This document shows, piece after piece, positions 1 through 9,000 of a stretch of DNA of 64,000 bases. Each line of letters opens with the position of its first letter. The stretch's first letter is position 1. Origin of the DNA: Planctomycetaceae bacterium (GTDB taxonomy: Bacteria > Planctomycetota > Planctomycetia > Pirellulales > Pirellulaceae); assembly GCA_007694185.1 (NCBI GenBank), contig RECD01000148.1, positions 53,377-117,376 on the forward strand, written 5' to 3'. Under the pieces are notes generated by a model, which saw only the letters and a list, made by a program, of their open reading frames with translations, searched no databases and was not told the DNA's origin. The position numbers and the translations under genes were made by a program.

Positions 1-3000
1 GGTTCGTCGTTACCAAGTAGCCGCGATGCCGGGAAGGTCGTCGCGATGTTTGCCGTGACGCGGATCGTGTCCGGGTTGGCAACCGGCGGCAAGACGATCG
101 GGTTGATCGTCACCGTGACGGTTCCGGTATCGGACACACCGTTGACGGTGGCCCGGTAGACGAGGGTGTCCGTGAACTGCGTCTGATTCAGGTTGAACGC
201 GCTGGGGGTGTAGGTCAACTGATCGCCTTGGATCGTCGCCGTCCCCAATGAACCGTTGGTCACAATGCTGAAGCCGACCGGCAGGTCGACCGACACCGTC
301 GCGGTCAACGCGATCGTCGCGGAGTTCGGTTGGCCACCACTCACCGGCTGTTCGGCGACCGACAGGGTTCGATTCGGGGCGTTGACCGTCAGTTCGGTAA
401 CGTTGATCGTCCCCAATTCGGTGACGTCATCGACCGTGACCGAGTAGGTGAAGGTCAATTCCGCGAACGAACCGCTTTGGGGCGGCGTGTAAGTCAAGAT
501 CCCGGTAACGGGATTGACCTGGGCGGTGCCGACCGAAGGCATCGTGCCGATGCCAAAGGTCGGTGCTTCCTCGCTGCCGGCGATCGTCACCAACGGCTTC
601 AAGTCGATCTGAACGGGCGGACCGCCCGGGAACGAGATCAGGCTGCCGGGGCCGGTTTCGATCGAAACCCCTTCGGAGATCGTGATCGTGCCGACGGCTT
701 CCAATCCGGCCACCGTCACCCGGTAGGTGAACAAGGTCGTGCCGAACTCGGTCGCGGGAGGTTCGTAAGTGACGACGCTGCCGTCCAGATCGGCCGTCCC
801 TTGGAGCGGCGCGGCGAGTGGTGGCGAGGTCGTGATGATTTCGAAGGTCGGCGTGTCGTCGGTGCCGGTGACGGTCACCAACGCGGCCAAATCGATGTCC
901 CGAGGGTCATCGCCGGCCAGGATCGTCAACGATTGGTTGCGGGCGGTCAGCGACGCGATCTCGGTGATCGAAATCGTCCCCGATTGGCTCAGTCCGGCAA
1001 ACCCCGGGATCGCGGGGATCGTCGCGGTGTAGGAGAAACTGTCGGAAGTGAAGCGGGCATCGGGCGGGTCGTAGGTGATCACGCCGTTGTTCAACATCAC
1101 GGTCCCCTGCGTGCCGCTGCTGTCGATGCTGAACGCGACGTTGACCCCGTCGGGGACGCCCGTGGTCTGGACCAAGCCGTCGCCGATCAGATCGATCACG
1201 ATCAACGGACCGGACTGGACCGCGTCGTAATCGGCGTCGTCCGCGACCAGGGTGATCTCGGGGTTCACCGTGACGGAGATCACACCTTCGTCCGAGGCCG
1301 GTTCGGGACCGGAGGTCGTGGCGCTGTAGCGGAACGAAGTGGTGCCGGTCTGATCGGCCGGCGGGGTGTAGGTGACGACGCCGTTGGCAGCCAATTGCAC
1401 GGTCCCGAAGGCGGGGCCCGAGCCTTCCACCAATTCGATCGTGACCGCCGTGCCAGCCGGGATGGTGCTGATCAGCGTGTTCAGGTTCAGCGATACCGGG
1501 AGGCCGTTTTCGAACGTGCTGAGCGATCCGTTTTGGGCGACCACCGTCGCGGAATCGATCAAGGAAACGTCGATACGGCCATATCCACGAATGCCGTTGA
1601 CGATCGCGATGTAACCGAACGAATCTTCGCCCGTCTCCCCGGCAAAGGGGATGTAGGTCACGTTCGTGCCATCGATTTCCAAGTACCCCTTTTCGGGTTG
1701 GTCAAAGATTTCGATCGAGGGCTCCTCGTTGCCGCCGGTGATCACAATCAAGTCGGCCAGCGGTATTTCGGTCCCCGAACCGTTGGCGGGCACGTTCCGT
1801 GATGCGTTCATCGCTTGAACCGTGATCGGCACGCCGGTCGGCGATTCGGCCATCACGAAGATCGAGCCGTTGCCGCTTCGGTTGATCTGGATCAGATCGT
1901 CGGGCAGGGGGTCGTCCGATCCGAACAACGTGATCAAAGAGGACGTGTTGGTCGGCGGTTGCACGTAAAACTCCAGCCCGTCGATCACTTGGTTGACGCG
2001 GACGGGAACGCTGAAAGCGTCAAACGGGTTCGGCAGGTCCTGGCCGAGGTTCAATTGATACCCGCTCCAGCCACCGACCAACGCGTCCGCGACGCCGCCG
2101 ACGTTGAGGAAGCCGACGGTCGGGTCGAAGGTGCCGCCGTAGACCAATTGGCCGTAAAACTTCAGATTCGGAATCGGCAACGTGCGACTTTCGAAGTTCA
2201 AGCTTTCCCGCACCAAAGCAGGATTGGCCGAACCGTCGTCCAAGCGGGGCTTCAGGTCTCGCGTCGTCGCGGCGACCGCGATCGGCTGCCCGTCGATGTC
2301 GGTCACCCTCGGCGTGACGATGATGTTCGGGATGTCTCGATCGGCGTAGGTGAAGTTGTCGAACCGGACCTGGAACAGGTACGGGTCGGGCGGTACCGCC
2401 GACGAGCTTCGCGGGATCGCGCGGACCTCGATGTCGTCATAGCCGAAATGGTTGTAGGCATCGCGAACGATGTTGGTGATGCCGGTGCCCGTCACGGTCC
2501 GCGTGTAAACTTCGCCCGGTCGGTCGGGGAAGGAGAAGTCGATCGAGCCGCCCCGCGTGCCGGAGAACGAGGCCGACAGTTCGACGAGTTGCATTTCACC
2601 CAAGACGGGCTCAAAAATCCCCTCCGGAATCTGGTTGCTGGCGATGTTCGCGAACATCGTGAAGGCGCCGATCCGGGCATCGTCGGGCGTCCGCAGGTCG
2701 CGGTAAAGCACTTCCAAATTGAAGGCCTGGCCGATGTCCACGATCAGCTCGCGGTTCGCCGCATTGAAGGCCGCGCCAAAACTCCCGTCTTCCGCCGTTC
2801 GCGGGTTGAGCTCCAACTCGATCAGCGGGGGGCTCTCCGCCTCTCCGCGGGCGATCCGATTCAGCACCAACAACGCGTCCAGCGGCGTGACCTCGTTGTC
2901 ACCGGTCACGTCGAGATGGTTCGGCAAGTCGCCCCGGGTCATCCCCTCCAGGCTCGTTGGCGAATTTTCACGGGCGATGTGATTCAGCACCAACAACGCG

Positions 3001-3182
3001 TCGAGAGGCGTCACCTTCCAGTCGCCGTTGACGTCCTCCGGGATCGTGTAGTTGTGGGCGACCAGAATGTCTCCCGCCAACAGTTGCCGCTGCTCCAGAA
3101 GCTCGTTCCTCAACGGACGTCGATTCTTGCGGCTGATCCGTTCCCGCGTCTGATGTCCGAAAAGTTTTACTAACTGTTTCAT
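1..3182 (-). CDS. Dockerin-bearing cadherin-like repeat surface protein (partial, C terminus beyond left edge)
   Basis: The minus-strand frame is open from an ATG at 3180-3182 to the window edge, giving about 1060 residues with no stop. Residues 28-37 read LLEQRQLLAG, a variant of the planctomycete LEPR-XLL motif, preceded by a basic stretch instead of a hydrophobic signal peptide. Two dockerin-type calcium-binding repeats follow at about 50-71 and 91-112, each with a D-x-N/T-G-D core and the TPLDALLVLN helix. The rest is a chain of beta-sandwich repeats with recurring sequences such as VTYTPP and GTITIS, typical of cadherin-like or tandem-95 repeats in bacterial surface proteins. Family knowledge suggests secretion and calcium-dependent adhesion or assembly; that role is inferred. 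It follows the metalloprotease gene on the same strand, 322 bases downstream. Dockerins so close to the N terminus are unusual. Confidence 0.8.
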   Translation of the reverse strand, partial: MKQLVKLFGHQTRERISRKNRRPLRNELLEQRQLLAGDILVAHNYTIPEDVNGDWKVTPLDALLVLNHIARENSPTSLEGMTRGDLPNHLDVTGDNEVTPLDALLVLNRIARGEAESPPLIELELNPRTAEDGSFGAAFNAANRELIVDIGQAFNLEVLYRDLRTPDDARIGAFTMFANIASNQIPEGIFEPVLGEMQLVELSASFSGTRGGSIDFSFPDRPGEVYTRTVTGTGITNIVRDAYNHFGYDDIEVRAIPRSSSAVPPDPYLFQVRFDNFTYADRDIPNIIVTPRVTDIDGQPIAVAATTRDLKPRLDDGSANPALVRESLNFESRTLPIPNLKFYGQLVYGGTFDPTVGFLNVGGVADALVGGWSGYQLNLGQDLPNPFDAFSVPVRVNQVIDGLEFYVQPPTNTSSLITLFGSDDPLPDDLIQINRSGNGSIFVMAESPTGVPITVQAMNASRNVPANGSGTEIPLADLIVITGGNEEPSIEIFDQPEKGYLEIDGTNVTYIPFAGETGEDSFGYIAIVNGIRGYGRIDVSLIDSATVVAQNGSLSTFENGLPVSLNLNTLISTIPAGTAVTIELVEGSGPAFGTVQLAANGVVTYTPPADQTGTTSFRYSATTSGPEPASDEGVISVTVNPEITLVADDADYDAVQSGPLIVIDLIGDGLVQTTGVPDGVNVAFSIDSSGTQGTVMLNNGVITYDPPDARFTSDSFSYTATIPAIPGFAGLSQSGTISITEIASLTARNQSLTILAGDDPRDIDLAALVTVTGTDDTPTFEIITTSPPLAAPLQGTADLDGSVVTYEPPATEFGTTLFTYRVTVAGLEAVGTITISEGVSIETGPGSLISFPGGPPVQIDLKPLVTIAGSEEAPTFGIGTMPSVGTAQVNPVTGILTYTPPQSGSFAELTFTYSVTVDDVTELGTINVTELTVNAPNRTLSVAEQPVSGGQPNSATIALTATVSVDLPVGFSIVTNGSLGTATIQGDQLTYTPSAFNLNQTQFTDTLVYRATVNGVSDTGTVTVTINPIVLPPVANPDTIRVTANIATTFPASRLLGNDE

Positions 3183-3504
3183 CGCCTATCCCAGGGATTG
3201 AGCCACCAAAGTGGGAAGTTTCGTCGTCGCGAATCGATAAACCAGGATCAGAAAAGCGACCAAAAGCCGAATCAAAATGAGGACCGGTAGTGCTACCGAA
3301 TCTCCGCAGCGTCCTCGAAGGCCCCCGAAACCCGACCCTGCACTAGGATCGAACCGAGAAGCATGCTGACGCCAATGTTTTTCCTATATTAGCCAATCGA
3401 TCCATCTTATCAACGCGAATGCCGACAATTGGTGGATGTCCGTTTCCGAGCGTTCCGATTTGGACGCCGCCGACCGGCACTCGGTTCCTCCGGCGGCCGC
3501 AAAA
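3183..3504. other. Intergenic region between metalloprotease and partial repeat protein
   Basis: This gap holds no credible gene in either strand. It carries a good minus-strand promoter-like sequence (3386-3413) that would serve the gene starting at 3182, which leaves a leader of about 200 bases. The segment is more AT-rich around 3380-3410 than its surroundings. No clear terminator hairpin for the upstream metalloprotease gene was seen. Confidence 0.5.
3386..3413 (-). promoter_or_regulatory. Candidate sigma-70 promoter for the partial repeat protein
   Basis: Read on the minus strand, TTGATA (3413-3408) is followed by a 16-base spacer and TAATAT (3391-3386). The -35 box matches the housekeeping consensus at five of six positions and the -10 box at four of six. 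It lies about 200 bases upstream of the ATG at 3182. Confidence 0.4.
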
Positions 3505-5835
3505 TCAAAATAATCGGCTCGGAAGATCGGCTGGGTAATCAGACGTCCCATCGGTTTCCCGTTCCGGGAACCAGCCTGCCAGCGCGGCGTCGGCAGCCCG
3601 CCCGACCGATTCGCCTTCCCCGACGCCGATCCGGTTACGTCGAGCGATCTCGTTGAGCACGATCAAGGCGTCGAGCGGCGTGACCTCACCGTCGTCGTTC
3701 GTGTCGATGAAAGGGGTGATGGGTGCGGAAGTACCGAGGATGCGGCTGCCGTTGCGAGCGATCTCGTTGAGCACGACCAGGGCGTCGAGTGGCGTGACCT
3801 CACCGTCGTCGTTCACGTCAAAGGGGTCGCTGGGGTTGTTCCAGGGACTGCGAACCCGCAGGAACTCGGCGACGATCGGTGTGACGGCACCGGCTCGAAC
3901 TTCGATCACGCGGTCGGATACTGCGGACTGATAAATCGCTCGCTCGGCGGTCACCTCCAATCGGTAATCCCCGTCCGGAAGCCCCGCGAACCGGAACAGG
4001 CCGTCAGCGGCAGTGGTCACCTGCGTACCTGCGCCGTAGCGGAGGTTGTCGAAGCCGATGACCGTCCGGGCATGGCCGAAGGCGCGGATCGACTTGATCC
4101 TAGCCGCGTCGTCTCGAACGGTCAGCGTTTCGGACTGACTGACGGTCAAGCCGCTCGAAGTCGCCCGGGTGATCCGATTTCCCTGCTCATCGAAGGCTTC
4201 GATACGGCCGTAGGCGACCCGTCCCCCCTGGCTGACCGCGTCGAGTTGGACTTCACCGACAGGCGTGTCGAAACGGATCAAGAGCGCCTGTTCCTGACCC
4301 CAAACCGACTGCCAGCTCCCCCACAGGTCGTGGTAGTAACCCAACAGGCGTGATCCGGGCGCGGTGAGCGAGGGTACCGAGGCGACTTCGGGTTGCAGCA
4401 TCGCGCCCAAGGCGAACAATTCGACGCCCGCGGCCGACAGCGGTTGTGAAACCGGAAAATCGTTCGGCGCGATCGCACCGGACAGCGGTTGGGGCCCATC
4501 GAGGCGCGTCATGATCGCGGTGATCCCTCCCGTCGGCACGGCCGCCCCCGGCGATTCGCCCTCACCGGGCAAACGCTGGAACGCCACCCCCGCGACCGCC
4601 GCGCCGGCGACCAGAGGTTGGCCTTCGCTCATCGCGAAGATCGGGCTGGTGACGCCGATCCGGTCATCGATCGCCCGCAGTTCCAAGTTCGAAAAATCTC
4701 CCAGGGTCAATTCGAACGCGACCGGCCCCTGCTGGGCATCCACGGTGACTGCCGTTTGCCACACCCCATCGTCCAATCGGTATTCGACTCGATCGACCCG
4801 ATTCAAGGTGATGTCATTTTGCAGCCCGGAACTGTTTCGGTTCGGCAGCGCGACGGCGGTGGCGAACCCGTCGAACCGAAAGGTCGCCGTGATCGGGTCG
4901 TGCCAACCGATCCCCTCGAGGTGGAGCGGCACGTCGGCAACGTCGAAAATCCCGTTCCCGTTCGTGTCCCGCCAACCGATCATCGCCCGAGTCGATTCGG
5001 GCAGGTAGTGATTCGCGTAGGAGACTTCCAGCGGGGTGCCGGCCCGCATGATGCTCGGTTCCTGAACCCAGCCCGCGGTCGGGTTGTCGGCGGCGTTCAG
5101 ATTTTGGGCGTTGTAGTAACCGCGCCGATCGGTCCACGAGCCGCCGCCCGGGTATTCGTCCCGCGCCCAAAACATGTGCCCGATCTCGTGAGTGACCGTG
5201 CTGGCAGGCCGCGTCGACGGCATCACGATGTACATCCCGCCCGGGTAGGCGAACGCCTGGCTGAATTCTCCCCCGGCGGCGAACCGGCCGTCCTCGTCGT
5301 TGGTCGAATTGACGACGAAAATCGTGAACGCCCAATCGGTACCGTGCCGCAGCCGGGCGTCGTGGTTGAAAGCCCGGACGGAATTTTCCAGCGACCCGAG
5401 TCCCCCGAAACCCTGCTCCTGCAAGAACTCGTTGACGAACCAGGCATGTTGCTGGCTGGTCCTGGTGATCGGCTCGTACGGGGTCGGCACCGGGTTGACG
5501 GCGAACCGATCGTCCACGACGAATTCGAGCGAATGGGCCGTGCCGAGCCGATCCAAGGCCTCCGTCCACCACTGCACCCCCTCGTACACCTTATCGAGGA
5601 CGCCTTGGATCAAATCGGGGGTCCAGTCCTCGGTGCTCGGATCGAACTCCCCGTTGCTTTCCATCAAGACGGGCACGACGGCAACCCGGCCGATCATGAA
5701 CTCGGCCGTATCGGCCGGCGACGCCCCCAGCGGCAAGCCCGTCAGCAGGTTTCGCGGCTCGAGCGTTTCCAAACCGATAGCCCGCCGGCGGCGCGGCGTG
5801 ACCGATCGGCGGATGGTCGAGACGAATCCGAGCAT
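3505..5835 (-). CDS. Secreted zinc metalloprotease with C-terminal dockerin pair
   Basis: The 776-residue protein starts at an ATG; a TTG nine codons upstream (5862) is in frame but has no better ribosome site. A basic N terminus leads to LETLEPRNLLTG (residues 22-33), the LEPR-XLL motif. The zinc site reads HEIGH at 216-220, followed by WARDEY, so Asp226 sits where a third ligand would be. The ADEY-like ending resembles the IgA-protease-like M64 family, and SIMRAG downstream could be a Met-turn. After the catalytic part come beta-sandwich modules, a carboxypeptidase-regulatory-like module near 625-665, and two dockerin repeats near 670-735 with TPLDAL helices. Expected role: extracellular proteolysis while tethered to a surface assembly; the substrate is unknown. 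It lies between two other LEPR-XLL genes. Confidence 0.85.
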   Translation of the reverse strand: MLGFVSTIRRSVTPRRRRAIGLETLEPRNLLTGLPLGASPADTAEFMIGRVAVVPVLMESNGEFDPSTEDWTPDLIQGVLDKVYEGVQWWTEALDRLGTAHSLEFVVDDRFAVNPVPTPYEPITRTSQQHAWFVNEFLQEQGFGGLGSLENSVRAFNHDARLRHGTDWAFTIFVVNSTNDEDGRFAAGGEFSQAFAYPGGMYIVMPSTRPASTVTHEIGHMFWARDEYPGGGSWTDRRGYYNAQNLNAADNPTAGWVQEPSIMRAGTPLEVSYANHYLPESTRAMIGWRDTNGNGIFDVADVPLHLEGIGWHDPITATFRFDGFATAVALPNRNSSGLQNDITLNRVDRVEYRLDDGVWQTAVTVDAQQGPVAFELTLGDFSNLELRAIDDRIGVTSPIFAMSEGQPLVAGAAVAGVAFQRLPGEGESPGAAVPTGGITAIMTRLDGPQPLSGAIAPNDFPVSQPLSAAGVELFALGAMLQPEVASVPSLTAPGSRLLGYYHDLWGSWQSVWGQEQALLIRFDTPVGEVQLDAVSQGGRVAYGRIEAFDEQGNRITRATSSGLTVSQSETLTVRDDAARIKSIRAFGHARTVIGFDNLRYGAGTQVTTAADGLFRFAGLPDGDYRLEVTAERAIYQSAVSDRVIEVRAGAVTPIVAEFLRVRSPWNNPSDPFDVNDDGEVTPLDALVVLNEIARNGSRILGTSAPITPFIDTNDDGEVTPLDALIVLNEIARRNRIGVGEGESVGRAADAALAGWFPERETDGTSDYPADLPSRLF
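3641..3819 (-). repeat. Near-identical DNA repeat encoding the two dockerin units
   Basis: Segments 3641-3705 and 3755-3819 are 65 bases each and differ at five positions, about 92 percent identity. Each encodes one DDGEVTPLDAL-type dockerin unit of the metalloprotease. Conservation at third positions as well suggests recent duplication or gene conversion between the units. Confidence 0.8.
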
Positions 5836-5895
5836 GGCGATGCGGGTAGCTGGACAGAACAAACGGGAGTCGGCAACAGCCGCTCCTTAACGGTT

Positions 5896-5996
5896 ATCGG
5901 GCGCCGAGACGCCCGATCTCCTATCCGATTGGACGCCACGACCGCCAAAAACATTCCCGACTCAGGTCGACCTGGCAAAATCGTTACGATCTGCCA
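5896..5996. promoter_or_regulatory. Perfect 8-bp hairpin and an operator-like dyad upstream of the metalloprotease
   Basis: ATCGGGCG at 5896-5903 pairs perfectly with 5910-5917 across a six-base loop. A second dyad at 5973-5996 has arms TGGCA-aa-ATCGT and ACGAT-c-TGCCA around a central T. Both lie in the gap between the giant gene (ends 6059) and the metalloprotease start. The hairpin could end giant-gene transcription, although no T run follows; the dyad looks like a binding site for a dimeric regulator. Function is inferred. Confidence 0.4.
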
Positions 5997-6058
5997 AGTC
6001 AACCGGTTCACGCGGCCCCGCGAAGGCCTCGTCCACACGCGCCCTTCGCGGGAACCGC

Positions 6059-9000
6059 TCACCATCCCAAACCGAGTCCCGCGAAGACCGCATCGACCGA
6101 TTCATCGCTCCCTTCGTTCCGCTGGTCAACGGCCAGGTCATCGAGGATGTCGTCGAGGCTGATCAGTTCCGGCGAGTCAAAGACCGACACCGCTGCGGAG
6201 CGGGACGGCGACGAGCTGACCGGTTCCTGCGGGGTGTCCTGCCCCGACTCGGGCAGCGATTCCGGTCGCTCAACCGCGGGCAAACCCGATTGGGTCGCTG
6301 CGGTCAGCGGCGAGGCGAACAGCCCGTTATCGAGTCGGACGAAGGAGCCGGCGTCGTTCGAACCGGCCGCCAACGCGAGGCTCACTTCCCCTTCGCCTTC
6401 CCCTGACAACCGATCCCGAGCGATCTCGTTGATGACCAACAGCGCGTCGATCGGTTCGATCGCACCGCTGCCGTTGACGTCCGGCAGGAACCGGCCGCTG
6501 ACCAAGTCGGGCAGCGAACTCGGTGGCGGGTTGAGCGGGATCGGCAGTTGATTTCCCTGATTGACGTAGGTCGCCAGCAAATTCAGGATGTTCAACGCGT
6601 CCAGCGGGGTTACCGTGCCGCTCTGATTGACGTCGAATCGGTTCAACGGATTCTGGAACGGGTTGGCTTGGACGATCACCCTGATGTCCTCGACCTCGCC
6701 GCTCTCGGCCTGGCCGATCGGCCCCAAGCCGATCGTTTCGCTTAGCCGGAACCGACCCCAGGTCGAACCGCTGACCGTGCCGGCCGGGACCTGGAGCGAT
6801 ACGAAGTTGACGCCGGTTCCGAGGATCGCGAAATTGCCCGGCGCGTTGGCCGACTTGAATCGCGTGACCTCGTTGGCGTCGAACGTGCCGTTGCCGTTCC
6901 AATCGATCCAGGCGTCGACGTAGAACGGCCGTCCGTCCGATCGCACGTCGATCGTGAATTGGGCAGGGAATCCGGGGGAAGCGGTACCGACTTGGAAGAC
7001 CCCGTCGTTCGACGAGCCTTCGGGAATGATCGCGTCGGCGTCGGGCGAGACGGTCGGCCCGAGCGAAAAGCCGCTGTCAACCCGGTGACGAGCCCCGTTG
7101 TCAGCCAGCAGCGTGCCGTAGGATGCCGGTGCGTTGCCGAAGTTAAACCCGCCACCGACAAAGACGGTCAATTCGGTCACCCCGCCCTCGCGGTTGCTCT
7201 GCAGCAGGTTGCCGACGCGGTCGCGAACGACCGGTGAAGCGATCGCCCCGGTGCCCGAAGCACCGGCCACCCCGTCCAGCACCAAACGGTCGCCGACGGT
7301 GGCAAACGTGACGCCGGGGATGCCGGACCCGATGATGGCGGTGCCGTAAATTTCGGCGACCTCTTCCGCCGTCGCGTCGATCGGGATCACGACCGGGATG
7401 GTTGCCGGTTGTCCGGCGACGCCGAGCGGGAACAGTCCCGTGTTGGCCAGGTCGAGGGCGTAATTCGCGTCGCCGCCCAACGTCACACGGCCTTGACCCA
7501 CGTTGACCGGATCGAGCCCCAATCCCGCCCCGCCGATCGCCCGAACGAGGGCGTCCGCGACGGCATCGACCGAGGGGTTTGCCCCGACCAAGACCGGGAT
7601 CGCGCCCGGCGTGAAGGTGCCGTTGCCGAAGTCGATTTCGAAGGTCCGGACGAGACTGGCCCCCCGCAGGATGCGGAACACCTGGCCGTCGGTGACGCTC
7701 GGTGCCAAGAGTCCGTTTTCGCTCGGGACGCCGATGCCGAAACCGACCTGGGTGCCGATCTCGCCACTGACCTGGAAGATCTGAGGCGCATCGAGCAGCG
7801 ACGTGACGGTGGTCAGTGACGAGGGGCCCAGCAGCTGGATGCGGGTTCCGAGCGCCCGGGCGGTGAGGTTGAGCGCCGTGCCGTTGATCGCGGCCGCCAG
7901 GGCCGTCGCGATCTGTTCCGAGGTCGCCGTCGTCGGGATCACGACCGGGAGCGTGTCGCCTCGGACGAACCCGTCCGTGTCGAGTTCGAACGACAAGGCG
8001 AAGTTGCCGTCGAATACCCGCAGGCCCTGTGCGTCGAAGTTGCCGAACGCGGGGAGCGTGTTCACGTCGATCGAGATGCCGGTTTCGGCTTCGAGCGTGA
8101 CGAGGTTGTTGGTCAGCGTCAGCAGCGTGGTGGTCGCCCCGTCGACATAGCTCGCCCCGGGTAACATCCGCAGGACCGCGTCGGTCGAGTCGAGCAACCG
8201 CGCCACGTAGACGGAGTTGTTCTGCCAGATGCCCGCGATCGGGGTCAGCCGAATCGTGTTGCTCGAGGCGTCGTAGCCGAACCGGTAATCGCGGCCTTCG
8301 ACCAACGGCACGCCGTCGCGGGTTAGCAGCAAGCCGTCCGACGTCACGCTGGAATCATCGATCCCCGACCCGGGGGTCGGATCGACCGGACCGATGCCGT
8401 CGATCAGCTGGATGTCGAACGAATCGTAGATCGTCCCGAGCGCGGTTTCGACTTGGCCCGATCCGGTACCCAGGTCGTCGGCGCGGGGCGAAATCAGGAT
8501 CGCCCGTGGCCCTACCTGGTCGGCCCGTTCCTCACCACCACGATCCTTGAAGACCTGTTCGCCGATCCCGATCGGGGAGGCGACGGTCGGATCATCGACA
8601 CGCAACTGGCCGTTGGCGTCGAACCGCGGAGCGATGATCGGCGAGGGCGGAATCCCGATCGCGTTCTTGACCGTCGCGATCGAGACCCGGTCTTCCAACG
8701 AGTCGATCGAACTGTCGATGATCGGCGTTCCGGCGCGGGGCGTGAACGACAGCCTCAGCGGGTCGACGAACAGGTCGAGCGAGTCCGACAGGACCTGGTT
8801 GAACAATCCCAGCGGGTTGGACTGGGTGCTGTTCACGTTCGTGGAGTTGCGATAATAGGTCGTTCCGCCGACGACGCTCAACAGGCTGTCCGTATCGACG
8901 ACCAATCCGGTCTGGTTGTTGGCCAAGACGTTGTTCAGCAACGTCGGGGCAGCGTTCTGCCGCACCGAGATCCCTTCACCGCCGGCCACGTAGACGTCTC

